From G965247265 sp965247265 (GTDB lineage Bacteria > Pseudomonadota > Gammaproteobacteria > UBA4575), in assembly GCA_965247265.1 (NCBI GenBank), contig OZ252002.1, positions 1,860,001-1,924,000 on the forward strand: 64,000 nt of DNA, written 5' to 3'. The position numbers and the translations under genes were made by a program. The notes under the pieces are model-generated. The model had not been told where the DNA came from and ran no database searches. It worked only from the letters and a program-made list of their open reading frames with translations. Every line of letters begins with the position of its first letter. Position 1 is the stretch's first letter. Below, piece by piece: positions 1 through 9,847 of the stretch.

Positions 1-3000
1 TTACATTTCATTCAAATATCGAATGAATTGAATAACAATGAACATCTGCACCTTGAGTCACTCCTTACATACTTACCACTCACAGAAAACAAGCCCACTC
101 ACATTGACATTCTGGTGTTGCCACGAATGGGAACCGTTTCACCTTGGTCATCAAAAGCGACTGATATTGCACATAATTGTGGTCTTACAAAAGTAGAGAG
201 AATTGAACGAGGAATACTGTACCAATTATCTGTATCAGAAAAGTTCAACGCAGATGAAGAAATCAACGTTTTAAGTTTGTTGCATGACCGAATGACGGAA
301 TCAGTTTGCTTTGATTTAAGCGGTGCAGACGAGTTGTTTAAGAAAGAACCTAGACGTGAATTGATGCATATCAATATAACGAAAGATGCGGCAGATGCGT
401 TACAAAAAGCGAATGAAGAAATGGGATTGGCGCTTGCTAAAGATGAAATAGATTACCTTGTAGAGAATTACAATAATCTTGGCCGGGCACCTACCGATGT
501 TGAATTAATGATGTTCGCACAAGCAAACTCCGAGCATTGCAGGCATAAAATATTCAACGCCTCATGGGTAATAGATCGTCAACCGCAATCACAAAGTTTG
601 TTTGGCATGATTAAAAATACCTCTGAACAGTCCCCAGAAAATATACTTTCTGCCTATAAAGACAATGCTGCAGTTATAAAAGGTCACTATGCAACTCGTT
701 TTCATGTCAATTCAAATGATAGGCATTATGAATTTGTAGACGAAGACGTTCATATACTTATGAAAGTTGAAACACACAATCATCCCACTGCAATTTCACC
801 ATTCCCAGGTGCTGCAACAGGGGCAGGTGGTGAAATTAGAGATGAAGGTGCAGTTGGTTCTGGCGGCAGACCTAAAGCCGGATTATGCGGGTTTTCTGTT
901 TCGAATCTTCAGCTACCTGATAATCCGATGCCTTGGGAAGCAGTATATGGAAAACCGGACCGAATTGTTTCTCCGCTTGAAATAATGATTGAAGGCTCTA
1001 TAGGTGCAGCATCATTTAATAATGAGTTTGGTAGGCCAAATATTCTTGGATATTTCCGAACGTTAGAAATTGACACATCTGAAAAGAGTGATGGCTCTGA
1101 CATGCGCGGTTATCACAAGCCAATTATGTTGGCAGGGGGTTTGGGAAATGTTCGTACCGGGCATGTTCATAAACAAAAGTTTCCAGATAAAACGCCAATT
1201 GTTGTGCTCGGTGGTCCAGCAATGTTAATTGGATTGGGCGGTGGTGCAGCTTCGTCTATGGTTAGTGGAAAAAGCACTGAAGATTTAGATTACGCCTCGG
1301 TACAGCGGGGCAATGCAGAAATGCAACGGCGTTGCCAGGAAGTTATTGAGCAATGCATTACATATGGGGATGAAAACCCAATCTTATCGGTACATGATGT
1401 TGGAGCAGGGGGTTTATCTAACGCACTGCCCGAATTAATTCATGGTGCCAATCTTGGCGCCTCCTTCGAGTTACGAAAAATACCTAATGATGAAGGTGCA
1501 ATGTCGCCGAAAGAGATTTGGTGCAACGAATCACAAGAACGTTATGTTCTTGCAATTAACAATGAAAAATTTGAGTTGTTTGAAGATATTTGCAAGCGCG
1601 AACGTTGTTTGTATTCATTGCTTGGAACAAGCACTGCAGAGCAACAATTAATACTCAAAGATGAACATTTTGATAATCATCCCATAGACATTCCTATGGA
1701 TGTTTTGCTGGGTAAAACGCCTAAAATGGAGCTCACGGTAACAAGCGTTACGCGTCATAGCTCAAAATTTAATTACAATAAAATTTCACTAGAAGATGCG
1801 GTGCAACGTGTTTTGAGATTGCCAGCTGTGGCAGCTAAAAACTTTTTAATTACCATTGGAGATCGAACCGTAACAGGGCTGGTCAGCAGAGATCCACTGG
1901 TAGGCCCTTGGCAAGTTGCTGTTGCAGATGTTGCAGTCACAAATAGTGATTATAAAGGGTTTTGCGGAGAGGCCATGGCAATGGGTGAACGCACACCTAT
2001 TGCATTGTTGTCGGGTCCTGCTTCAGGGCGAATGGCAATTGGTGAAGCCATCACAAATATTGTAGCGGCTGATATTAGAAAATTATCAGATATAAAATTA
2101 TCCGCAAATTGGATGTCAGCAGCGGGGCATCTGGGTGAAGATGCGCAACTTTATGCAACCGTACGCGCTGTTGCAGATGAACTTTGTCCTGCACTGAGTA
2201 TAGCAATTCCGGTTGGTAAAGATTCGCTGTCCATGAAAAGTGTTTGGAAAGATGGCGCTACCGAAAAGTCTGTTACAGCACCACTGTCTTTAATCATTTC
2301 TGCATTTGCACCGGTTGCTGATGTGCGTAAAACACTTACACCTGAATTAGATAAAGACGTGGCTGATAGTCAATTACTACTTGTAGATCTTGGAAATAAT
2401 AAAAATAGATTGGGAGGCTCTGCCTTGTGCCAAGTTTATAAAAGCCTGGGAGCCAACGCAGCAGACCTTGATAGACCAACAGAGTTAATTGATTTTTTCA
2501 ATGCGATTTCAGCTTTAAAACGTGCAGGTTTAGTCCATGCGTATCATGATCGATCCGATGGTGGTCTTTTTGTATCGATTTGCGAAATTAGCTTTGCGAG
2601 CCATGTTGGGATAACTATTGATTTAACAGATTTGGAAACTGAGTCCATCCCTGGCTTATTTTCTGAAGAGCTTGGATGCATCATTCAAATTTCTAAAAGC
2701 AAAATTCAACAAGTGATAGCCATACTTGTTGAAAATGATTTATCAGACCAAACCTATGTACTCGGCGAAGTAAACAATTCGGATGAAATTATAATTGAGC
2801 AAAATGGGGAAACTATTTATAAAAGCTCCCGTGTACAACTTCACGAGTGGTGGTCAGATACGAGTTATAGCATTCAGACATTAAGAGATAACCCTGAATG
2901 TGCTAAGCAAGAATTAGAATCGATTTTAGATGTGAATAATCCTGGGCTTTCTGCCTCGTTAACATTTGACCCAAATAAAGATATAAGTGCGCCTTTCATT

Positions 3001-3783
3001 AATATGGGTGTTCTTCCAAATATCGCAATACTTCGAGAACAGGGTGTGAATGGTCACATGGAGATGGCCGCAGCATTTAGTCGAGCAGGATTTAATGCAA
3101 TTGATATACACATGACTGATCTGATTCATAGCCGAGCAAATTTAGAAAACTTCCAAGGACTTGTAGCGTGTGGTGGGTTTTCCTATGGAGATGTATTAGG
3201 AGCAGGTGGGGGTTGGGCCAAGTCAATTTTATTTAACTCAATGTTAAAGGATGCATTCTCTGAATTTTTTTCACGTGACGATGTATTTGCCTTAGGCGTT
3301 TGTAATGGGTGTCAAATGATGGCGCAACTTAAAGAGATGATTCCAGGCGCTGAGCATTGGCCGAGATTTATTCGCAATACTTCTGAGCAGTTTGAAGCAA
3401 GGCTTGTAATGGTAAAAATTTTAGAATCGCCATCGATTCTTTTTTACGATATGGAAGGTTCAACACTACCTATTGTCGTGGCACATGGGGAGGGGAAAAC
3501 AGACCTTTCCAAAGCCGCACTAATAAAGCTGACACAACAAAGTTTAATATCAATGCAGTTTGTTAATAATAATTTACAAACTACTGAAATGTATCCATTA
3601 AATCCAAATGGTTCACCTCAAGGTGCGACAGCATTTTGCAACTCGGATGGTCGCTTCAACATCATGATGCCGCATCCAGAAAGACTGTTTCGAGCCGTTC
3701 AATATTCGTGGCGACCCAAAGATTGGCAAGAAGATGGGCCTTGGATGAGAATGTTTCGAAATGCGCGTGTAGCTTTGATTTAA
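1..3783 (+). CDS. purL: Phosphoribosylformylglycinamidine synthase (FGAM synthase), 5' end outside window
   Basis: Large single-chain FGAM synthase of purine biosynthesis, converting FGAR, glutamine and ATP to FGAM in the cytoplasm. The frame is open from base 1 with no stop, and the first visible residues correspond to a point about 45 residues into the usual proteobacterial protein of about 1295 residues, so the true start lies upstream. A TTG at 28 is not a convincing start. Visible motifs: SPWSSKATDIAHNCG near the N-terminus, ANSEHCRHK, the FGAM synthase core with ETHNHP and GAATGAGGEIRDEGA, and a C-terminal class I glutamine amidotransferase domain with the nucleophile in GVCNGCQMM and the His/Glu pair in PHPERLF. 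The gene is intact over 3.7 kb. Confidence 0.97.
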   Translation, partial: LHFIQISNELNNNEHLHLESLLTYLPLTENKPTHIDILVLPRMGTVSPWSSKATDIAHNCGLTKVERIERGILYQLSVSEKFNADEEINVLSLLHDRMTESVCFDLSGADELFKKEPRRELMHINITKDAADALQKANEEMGLALAKDEIDYLVENYNNLGRAPTDVELMMFAQANSEHCRHKIFNASWVIDRQPQSQSLFGMIKNTSEQSPENILSAYKDNAAVIKGHYATRFHVNSNDRHYEFVDEDVHILMKVETHNHPTAISPFPGAATGAGGEIRDEGAVGSGGRPKAGLCGFSVSNLQLPDNPMPWEAVYGKPDRIVSPLEIMIEGSIGAASFNNEFGRPNILGYFRTLEIDTSEKSDGSDMRGYHKPIMLAGGLGNVRTGHVHKQKFPDKTPIVVLGGPAMLIGLGGGAASSMVSGKSTEDLDYASVQRGNAEMQRRCQEVIEQCITYGDENPILSVHDVGAGGLSNALPELIHGANLGASFELRKIPNDEGAMSPKEIWCNESQERYVLAINNEKFELFEDICKRERCLYSLLGTSTAEQQLILKDEHFDNHPIDIPMDVLLGKTPKMELTVTSVTRHSSKFNYNKISLEDAVQRVLRLPAVAAKNFLITIGDRTVTGLVSRDPLVGPWQVAVADVAVTNSDYKGFCGEAMAMGERTPIALLSGPASGRMAIGEAITNIVAADIRKLSDIKLSANWMSAAGHLGEDAQLYATVRAVADELCPALSIAIPVGKDSLSMKSVWKDGATEKSVTAPLSLIISAFAPVADVRKTLTPELDKDVADSQLLLVDLGNNKNRLGGSALCQVYKSLGANAADLDRPTELIDFFNAISALKRAGLVHAYHDRSDGGLFVSICEISFASHVGITIDLTDLETESIPGLFSEELGCIIQISKSKIQQVIAILVENDLSDQTYVLGEVNNSDEIIIEQNGETIYKSSRVQLHEWWSDTSYSIQTLRDNPECAKQELESILDVNNPGLSASLTFDPNKDISAPFINMGVLPNIAILREQGVNGHMEMAAAFSRAGFNAIDIHMTDLIHSRANLENFQGLVACGGFSYGDVLGAGGGWAKSILFNSMLKDAFSEFFSRDDVFALGVCNGCQMMAQLKEMIPGAEHWPRFIRNTSEQFEARLVMVKILESPSILFYDMEGSTLPIVVAHGEGKTDLSKAALIKLTQQSLISMQFVNNNLQTTEMYPLNPNGSPQGATAFCNSDGRFNIMMPHPERLFRAVQYSWRPKDWQEDGPWMRMFRNARVALI

Positions 3784-3959
3784 CTAATTCGTGCTATTAA
3801 CCACTATTCTAGTGTGAATGAATGGTCTATATTAAGGAACCAATGGCAGTATTTGTGAGTCATATGACATTAATTTATTCATAAAACTGTGTTTTGATGT
3901 ATACCTAATGATAATAAGTCGGCGTATACTTGAATTTCACAAGGATAGGACGGGGTCAC

Positions 3960-4562
3960 ATGAGGGGCTATAAACAAGGAATATTGAAACTATTCGTTTC
4001 ATTATTAGCCATATTGCTAGCACATAGTGCATCGGCAGAATGGTACATCGGTGCTGATACGATAGATACTAGCCCAATACCAACCCTAAATAGCTTATCA
4101 AATAATACTCTTGTAGATCAGAACATATCTGAAGAACAAGGTCTTTCGTTGGTGGGTGGCTTTAGAACGAGCAAATATTTTTCAGTACAGGTTGAATATC
4201 AAGATGAAATTTCTTTTGGTCTTGATGATATGTATACCGGCTCTTCACTTTGGTTTCCGGAAGATGGTGCCTCTAATTTCGATTCCAATGTAATTTTCTT
4301 TTCTGGAATCAGCAGCTATCCCATCACAGACCATGGTGCACTATATATGAAGGGTGGCGTGTATAACTGGGAAGTTGAGTCTGATGTATTAGATTCCAAA
4401 AATGGCTTAACTGAAACAACGCGCGGTACAGATATATTCTATGGCTTTGGCGCAAATTATGACTTGAATGCAAGGTTTGGAATAAGCGCAGAATGGGAAC
4501 GTTATGAATTGGATGAATCCGGAGTTGATTATCTTTCAACGGAAGTTAAATTTAAGTTTTAG
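3960..4562 (+). CDS. Outer-membrane beta-barrel protein (OmpA/OmpW-like porin family)
   Basis: About 200 residues. The ATG at 3960 follows a purine-rich stretch (aaggatagga) and gives a clean Sec signal peptide ending in ASA before EWYIGADT; a TTG at 3930 would put ten extra residues before it and is less likely. The mature part has alternating polar and hydrophobic stretches, Gly- and aromatic-rich turns, and ends in a phenylalanine (VKFKF), the usual C-terminal signature of a BAM-assembled barrel. The length suits an eight-stranded barrel. The function is unknown; the fold assignment is an inference from these features. Confidence 0.75.
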   Translation: MRGYKQGILKLFVSLLAILLAHSASAEWYIGADTIDTSPIPTLNSLSNNTLVDQNISEEQGLSLVGGFRTSKYFSVQVEYQDEISFGLDDMYTGSSLWFPEDGASNFDSNVIFFSGISSYPITDHGALYMKGGVYNWEVESDVLDSKNGLTETTRGTDIFYGFGANYDLNARFGISAEWERYELDESGVDYLSTEVKFKF

Positions 4563-4664
4563 TTGATCTGTTAGCGCCTTTCTAATTTGTTGCTATGTTT
4601 TAGCTGTCTTGTTCTTTACGTTATAAAATACAATACTAAGCTTCTTTAATAAAAAGCCATCATT

Positions 4665-5609
4665 ATGGCAAATACGTGTATTTTTGTTGGCGAAGAACTT
4701 GCTGCCTACGGATTTCCCGATGGGCATCCTTTTAGTACGCACAGACATGCTGCGTTCTATAACACCTTACTGGCTAGTAATTTATATAAGCGTGTTTGCA
4801 TCTGTGAACCACAACATGCTGATGTAAATCTATTACAGCTTTTTCATACGAACAACTATATTTCTAAAGTTAAAAACTTATCAACAAAAGGATGCGGGTA
4901 TTTAGATGCAGGTGATACACCTGCCTTTCCAGGGATATTTGAAGCCGCATCATGCGTGGTTGGAACTACAATTGCTGCAATTAATTCAATCATGAGTGGA
5001 AAATGTCAGCATGCGTTTAACCCAATTGGTGGATTGCATCATGCACGAAGAGACACTGCGAGTGGATTTTGTGTGTTTAACGATATCGGAGTTGCCATAG
5101 AGTATTTGCAATCTGAATATAAAATTAATCAAATTTTATATGTTGATATTGATGCCCACCATGGCGATGGTGTTTTCTATTCCTATGAAGATAATGAAAA
5201 CGTCATATTTTTAGATTTTCATCAAGATAGTCAAACGTTATATCCTGGCACGGGTCAATCTACTGAAATAGGAACAGGTCGCGCTGCAGGGTTGAAATTA
5301 AATATAGAAATGCCGCCTGCAAGTAGTGATGCAGATTTTTTAAAAGAATGGGAAACTGCAAAACAATTTATTGATAAGTTTACTCCAGAATTTATTCTTT
5401 TGCAGTGTGGTGCAGATAGTATAATGGGAGATCCCATTACAAATTTATGTTACAGCTCGTTGACACATAAATTTGTCACTGAAGAATTAATTCGTTATGC
5501 AAATAAGCACTGCAGGGGAAAGATGATTGCCTTAGGTGGAGGCGGGTACAACCTGGAAAATATATCTACAGGGTGGCTTGCAGTCACAGAAAGGCTTATA
5601 AATGCTTGA
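4665..5609 (+). CDS. Histone deacetylase-family (AcuC/acetylpolyamine amidohydrolase-like) protein
   Basis: Zinc hydrolase of the arginase/deacetylase fold, 314 residues, the normal length for bacterial members. Visible motifs: the His pair in GGLHHARRDTASGFCVFND, the metal-binding DIDAHHGDGV with its Asp and His ligands, the third ligand region QCGADSI, and the C-terminal GGGGYN that supplies the transition-state tyrosine. Bacterial relatives deacetylate acetyl-lysine, acetylpolyamines or other acetylated amines; the substrate here cannot be read from the sequence. It is a single gene between the barrel protein and glyA with no operon partner. Confidence 0.9.
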   Translation: MANTCIFVGEELAAYGFPDGHPFSTHRHAAFYNTLLASNLYKRVCICEPQHADVNLLQLFHTNNYISKVKNLSTKGCGYLDAGDTPAFPGIFEAASCVVGTTIAAINSIMSGKCQHAFNPIGGLHHARRDTASGFCVFNDIGVAIEYLQSEYKINQILYVDIDAHHGDGVFYSYEDNENVIFLDFHQDSQTLYPGTGQSTEIGTGRAAGLKLNIEMPPASSDADFLKEWETAKQFIDKFTPEFILLQCGADSIMGDPITNLCYSSLTHKFVTEELIRYANKHCRGKMIALGGGGYNLENISTGWLAVTERLINA

Positions 5610-5710
5610 AAGCTACCCATTTTATCCAATTTTTAGAGCTATTATTTAGGCTATAATTACATTCATATTTATATTTAAATTTTAAAATTATCTAGGTAGG
5701 AGAAGTAGTA

Positions 5711-6991
5711 ATGTTTACAGGTGACATGACCATTGCCAATTTTGACAAGGAATTAACCAATGCCATTCAGTCAGAAATTCGGCGACAAGAAGAACATGTG
5801 GAATTAATTGCATCTGAAAATTACGCAAGCCCACGGGTGATGGAAGCGCAAGGTACCGTTCTGACAAATAAATATGCAGAAGGCTACCCAGCTAAACGCT
5901 ACTACGGTGGATGCGAGTATGTTGATATTGCAGAACAATTAGCAATTGATCGAATCAAAAAGCTATTTGATGCGGATTATGCAAATGTGCAAGCTCATTC
6001 AGGTTCACAAGCAAACGCAGCTGTTTATCTTGCATTGCTTGAGCCGCATGACACGATCATGGGTCTCGCTTTGTCCCATGGCGGTCATTTAACACATGGT
6101 TGCCCAGTAAACTTCTCAGGAAAAATATTTAATGCAGTCCAATACGGTTTGAATCCAGATACGGGTGAAGTAGATTATGATGAAGTTGAAAAACTTGCAA
6201 AAGAACATAAACCTAAAATGATCGTTGCAGGATTTTCTGCCTACTCAAGAGTTTGGGATTGGCAACGTTTCAGAGATATTTGTGATGAAGTCGGTGCACT
6301 ATTGATGGTTGATATGGCGCACGTAGCAGGCTTGATTGCTGTGGGTTTGTACCCTAGTCCTGTACCCATAGCTGATGTTGTAACGTCGACTACACATAAA
6401 ACGCTGCGAGGCCCACGTGGTGGAATTATTCTGGCGCGCGAAAATGAAGTAATTACTAAAAAATTGAATTCAATGGTATTTCCTGGTACACAGGGAGGTC
6501 CATTAATGCACGTCATTGCAGCAAAGGCGGTTGCGTTTTTAGAGGCATTGCAACCAGAATTTAAGACGTATCAACAGCAAGTGTTAGTCAATGCAAAAGC
6601 GATGGCAGACCAATTTATGCAACGTGGATATAAAATTGTATCAGGTGGTACAGACGATCATTTATTCTTAGTAGATTTAATTGATAAAGGAATTACTGGG
6701 AAAGAAGCCGATGCCGCACTTGGTAAAGCTAATATTACTGTTAATAAAAATACAGTTCCTAATGATCCTCAGTCACCATTTGTTACAAGCGGTTTACGAA
6801 TTGGTACTCCAGCAGTAACAACGCGTGGATTTAAAGAGCAAGAGTGCAAAGAGCTTGTTAATTGGATGTGCGATATTCTAGACGATCTAGAAAATACAGA
6901 AATAATTGATCGTGTGAAAAATCAAGCGCTTGATTTATGTAAGCGATTTCCAGTTTATAGTGCAAGCAGTGAACAACAAGCCGTAGCGTAA
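5711..6991 (+). CDS. glyA: Serine hydroxymethyltransferase
   Basis: PLP enzyme interconverting serine and glycine with tetrahydrofolate, the main source of one-carbon units. 426 residues, the usual bacterial length. Visible motifs: LIASENYASP near the N-terminus, NKYAEGYPAKRYYGG, and the PLP-lysine segment TSTTHKTLRGPRGG. The ATG at 5711 follows a strong ribosome binding site (taggaggag-like, about 5696-5705). nrdR starts 30 bases downstream, so the two may be cotranscribed. The gene is intact. Confidence 0.98.
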   Translation: MFTGDMTIANFDKELTNAIQSEIRRQEEHVELIASENYASPRVMEAQGTVLTNKYAEGYPAKRYYGGCEYVDIAEQLAIDRIKKLFDADYANVQAHSGSQANAAVYLALLEPHDTIMGLALSHGGHLTHGCPVNFSGKIFNAVQYGLNPDTGEVDYDEVEKLAKEHKPKMIVAGFSAYSRVWDWQRFRDICDEVGALLMVDMAHVAGLIAVGLYPSPVPIADVVTSTTHKTLRGPRGGIILARENEVITKKLNSMVFPGTQGGPLMHVIAAKAVAFLEALQPEFKTYQQQVLVNAKAMADQFMQRGYKIVSGGTDDHLFLVDLIDKGITGKEADAALGKANITVNKNTVPNDPQSPFVTSGLRIGTPAVTTRGFKEQECKELVNWMCDILDDLENTEIIDRVKNQALDLCKRFPVYSASSEQQAVA

Positions 6992-7021
6992 ACATTTATA
7001 TTCAGTGTGTAATTAATTGTT

Positions 7022-7540
7022 ATGCGGTGCCCTTACTGTCGTTCAGAAGATACAAAGGTAGTTGATTCAAGGCTTGCAAGCGAAGGAGACCAAGTACGCA
7101 GACGACGCGAATGCCTAAGTTGTGAAGAACGATTTACTACTTACGAATGCGCTGAACGAAATCTTCCGCGTGTAGTGAAACGTGATGGCAGGCGCGAGCC
7201 CTTCAATGAAGAAAAATTACGCAACGGAATTACATTAGCATGTGAAAAGCGACCCATTGCGACAGAAATTATCGATGCAACAATTAATCGAATTACACAC
7301 AAAGCACTCGATATGGGAGAACGTGAAATCCCTGTAAATATTATTGGTGAATGGGCCATGCAAGAACTAAGATCTGTAGATCAAGTTGCTTACGTTCGTT
7401 TTGCATCTGTTTATCGAAGTTTTGAAGATGTACAGGCATTTAAAGATATTATTGATAGAGTTGAGAAAGACTTGACACCAGAGATGCTCAAAAGTCAACT
7501 TTCATTAATTTCTGACGATTTCGATAAAAACACGCATTAG
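7022..7540 (+). CDS. nrdR: Transcriptional repressor NrdR
   Basis: Regulator of ribonucleotide reductase genes. 172 residues with the two expected parts: an N-terminal zinc ribbon (MRCPYC at residues 1-6 and CLSCEERFTT further on) and an ATP-cone domain starting around VVKRDGRREPFNEEKL, which senses ATP/dATP. The length is slightly above the E. coli protein because of a short C-terminal tail. It heads the nrdR-rib-nusB-thiL-pgpA string typical of gammaproteobacteria and sits 22 bases upstream of ribD. No NrdR boxes were recognised in this window. Confidence 0.97.
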   Translation: MRCPYCRSEDTKVVDSRLASEGDQVRRRRECLSCEERFTTYECAERNLPRVVKRDGRREPFNEEKLRNGITLACEKRPIATEIIDATINRITHKALDMGEREIPVNIIGEWAMQELRSVDQVAYVRFASVYRSFEDVQAFKDIIDRVEKDLTPEMLKSQLSLISDDFDKNTH

Positions 7541-7562
7541 TTCATTCACTGACTAAGTCAGT

Positions 7563-8672
7563 ATGCAGCATATATTTAATGACCATTTCTACATGGCTGA
7601 AGCTTTGCGTCTTGCGCGTAAAGGCGAATATTCTGTACGCATTAATCCTCGTGCTGGGTGTGTCATAGTTAAAAACGAGAAAATAATAGGCAGTGGATAT
7701 CACGTTGTCTATGGACAATCACATGCAGAAGTTAATGCTTTAGATAGTGTTAAGGAAAGTGCCGAAGGTGCAACCGTCTACGTTACGCTTGAACCATGTG
7801 CGCATCAAGGAAATACACCGCCATGTGTAGAAGCGCTCATCCATTCAAAGGTAGCTAGAGTTGTTGCAGCAACTGAAGACCCTAACCCGCTTGTTAATGG
7901 TAAGGGGCTGAAAAAATTACAAGAACATGGCATTGAAATAAGTTGTAATGTTTTAAAAAAAGAAGCTCAAGAACTAAACAAAGGTTTTTTTAAAAGAATT
8001 ACTACACATCTTCCGTATATAACAACTAAATCTGCAATTAGTTTAGATGGCAAAACCGCATTGGCATCAGGAGAAAGTATGTGGATCACAGGAGAAGAAG
8101 CGCGTTACGATGTTCATAAGTTGCGTGCGAGAAGTTGCGCAATATTAACAGGTGTCGGCACGGTTGTGGCCGATGATCCGCAACTAACATCACGCCTCTC
8201 AGAAGATGATTCAAAAGGATTAGTGCAACCGATTAAAGTTATTTTAGATTCAACTCTTCGAATTCCTTTGACTGCAAATGTTTTGCATTCAACTAGTAAC
8301 GTTATAATTTATACATTAAGTCAAGACGAAGATAAACTACGAGCATTACAAAAAGAAAATATTGAAGTCTTACAAGTAGAAAAATTTAAAGGCCATGTTA
8401 ATATTGAAATGGTAATGCGTGATCTAGCAAACCGCGGAGTTAATGAAGTATTGATAGAGTCTGGCCCGACACTTATAGGTAATTTTATAGAAAGTAGTAT
8501 GGTTGATGAAATGATTATCTATCTGGCACCACAACTATTAGGCTGCTCTGATTTTAGTCTTGCGAATATATATTCAATTACATCAATGCAAGATCGAATA
8601 GACTTAAAAATTATTGAAAATAAAATGATCGGTCGTGATATAAAACTAACAACAAAACCAAAATTTAACTAG
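7563..8672 (+). CDS. ribD: Bifunctional riboflavin biosynthesis deaminase/reductase
   Basis: Catalyses the second and third steps of riboflavin synthesis: deamination of the pyrimidine intermediate, then reduction of its ribose side chain with NADPH. 369 residues. The N-terminal deaminase domain carries the zinc site HAEVNAL and PCAHQGNTPPC; the C-terminal reductase domain starts near residue 145 with TTKSAISLDGKTA. It is the first riboflavin gene of an operon-like string; the next gene starts 6 bases after its stop. Confidence 0.97.
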   Translation: MQHIFNDHFYMAEALRLARKGEYSVRINPRAGCVIVKNEKIIGSGYHVVYGQSHAEVNALDSVKESAEGATVYVTLEPCAHQGNTPPCVEALIHSKVARVVAATEDPNPLVNGKGLKKLQEHGIEISCNVLKKEAQELNKGFFKRITTHLPYITTKSAISLDGKTALASGESMWITGEEARYDVHKLRARSCAILTGVGTVVADDPQLTSRLSEDDSKGLVQPIKVILDSTLRIPLTANVLHSTSNVIIYTLSQDEDKLRALQKENIEVLQVEKFKGHVNIEMVMRDLANRGVNEVLIESGPTLIGNFIESSMVDEMIIYLAPQLLGCSDFSLANIYSITSMQDRIDLKIIENKMIGRDIKLTTKPKFN

Positions 8673-8678
8673 GTAGAA

Positions 8679-9251
8679 ATGTCAACGATCGTAGCAGTTA
8701 ATAAGAATGGTAAGGCGCGTATTGCAGCGGACACGCTTACAACATTTGGCGAACTTAAGCAATCCAGTGAGTTTGATAAAACGCATGACAAAATTCACCA
8801 ATATAAAGGCAATTATTTTGGAATTGTTGGAAGTGCAGCACATTATACAGTGGTTTACAGTATTTTAGAAAAATACGGTGAAGATCTGAAATTTAATAGT
8901 CAGCTCGCTATTTTTGAATCATTTAGAAAGTTACATCCAATTTTAAAGGAAGATTACTATTTAAACCCAAAAGATGAGGAGGATGATCCCTACGAATCTT
9001 CACGAATTGATACATTAATTGTTAATCCTCACGGAATATTTGCAGTGTATGCGCTTCGTGAGGTATTTGAATATTCAAGATTTTGGGCTGTAGGGTCTGG
9101 CGGGGACATTGCCTTAGGGGCGATGTTTGCAATTTATGATCGTCTGGAAGATGCGGAAGAAATAGCAAAAACAGGTGTTGAAGCAGGCGCTACGTTTAAC
9201 AATTCAACTGCTTTGCCTATTACCTCCTACACAATTGATCAAAATAGCTGA
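8679..9251 (+). CDS. HslV/proteasome-like Ntn-hydrolase family protein
   Basis: 190 residues resembling the proteolytic subunit HslV and the 20S proteasome beta fold. The N-terminus MSTIVAVNKNGKARIAADT follows the HslV pattern MTTIVSVRRNGHVVIAGDG position for position, including the Asp equivalent to HslV Asp17. A Lys of the active-site type is present at residue 34 or 38, and the C-terminal half has the HslV-like AVGSGGDIALGAMFA and IAKTGVEAGATF. After Met removal the first residue would be Ser rather than the usual Thr nucleophile. No hslU partner lies nearby; it sits between ribD (6 bases upstream) and ribE (3 bases downstream), an unusual place. It could be an active peptidase with a Ser nucleophile or a divergent paralogue with another role. 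Confidence 0.7.
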   Translation: MSTIVAVNKNGKARIAADTLTTFGELKQSSEFDKTHDKIHQYKGNYFGIVGSAAHYTVVYSILEKYGEDLKFNSQLAIFESFRKLHPILKEDYYLNPKDEEDDPYESSRIDTLIVNPHGIFAVYALREVFEYSRFWAVGSGGDIALGAMFAIYDRLEDAEEIAKTGVEAGATFNNSTALPITSYTIDQNS

Positions 9252-9254
9252 TAT

Positions 9255-9845
9255 ATGTTCACTGGAATAGTTGAAGAAATGGGCATTCTGCAGAGTGTGG
9301 CAGTAAAAAGCGATATACATCAGTACCAAGTGCAAACTTCAAAAATATTTTTAGAGCATGTTGTTGAAGGTGATAGCATAGCTATTAATGGTGTTTGCTT
9401 AACAGCTTATAATATTCGAAGTGATACCTTTGAAGCTGATGTTTCTAATGAAACTCAGCGATGTACTACGTTTGGATTTCAAGGGGATAGTAAGGCTGTT
9501 AATCTTGAACGCGCTGTTACTCCTACTACACGATTAGGCGGGCATTTTGTAAGTGGACATGTAGATGGTTTGGGTGAGTTATTAAACAGAGAAGATAAAG
9601 AAAATGAAAGCATTATTTGGCTATCTACACCGTCAGATCTGAAAAAGTATATTGCTACAAAAGGATCAATTTGTGTCAATGGGGTTAGCTTGACAGTTAA
9701 TGAAATATTAAATGATCGACATTGTATAACAATCATTCCACATACATTAAAAAAGACTACTTTACGATCATTAAAAATAGGCGATAAAGTTAATATCGAA
9801 GTTGATCTGCTCGCTCGCTACCTAGAACAATTGAGTCGAATTTAA
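9255..9845 (+). CDS. ribE: Riboflavin synthase alpha chain
   Basis: Final enzyme of riboflavin synthesis, dismutating two 6,7-dimethyl-8-ribityllumazine molecules to riboflavin. 196 residues built of two similar lumazine-binding barrels, seen as MFTGIVEEMG at the start, NGVCLTA in the first repeat, GGHFVSGHVDG at the start of the second and NGVSLTVNE in the second. It ends 2 bases before ribH. In many gammaproteobacteria ribBA lies between ribE and ribH; it is absent here. Confidence 0.97.
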   Translation: MFTGIVEEMGILQSVAVKSDIHQYQVQTSKIFLEHVVEGDSIAINGVCLTAYNIRSDTFEADVSNETQRCTTFGFQGDSKAVNLERAVTPTTRLGGHFVSGHVDGLGELLNREDKENESIIWLSTPSDLKKYIATKGSICVNGVSLTVNEILNDRHCITIIPHTLKKTTLRSLKIGDKVNIEVDLLARYLEQLSRI

Positions 9846-9847
9846 TA

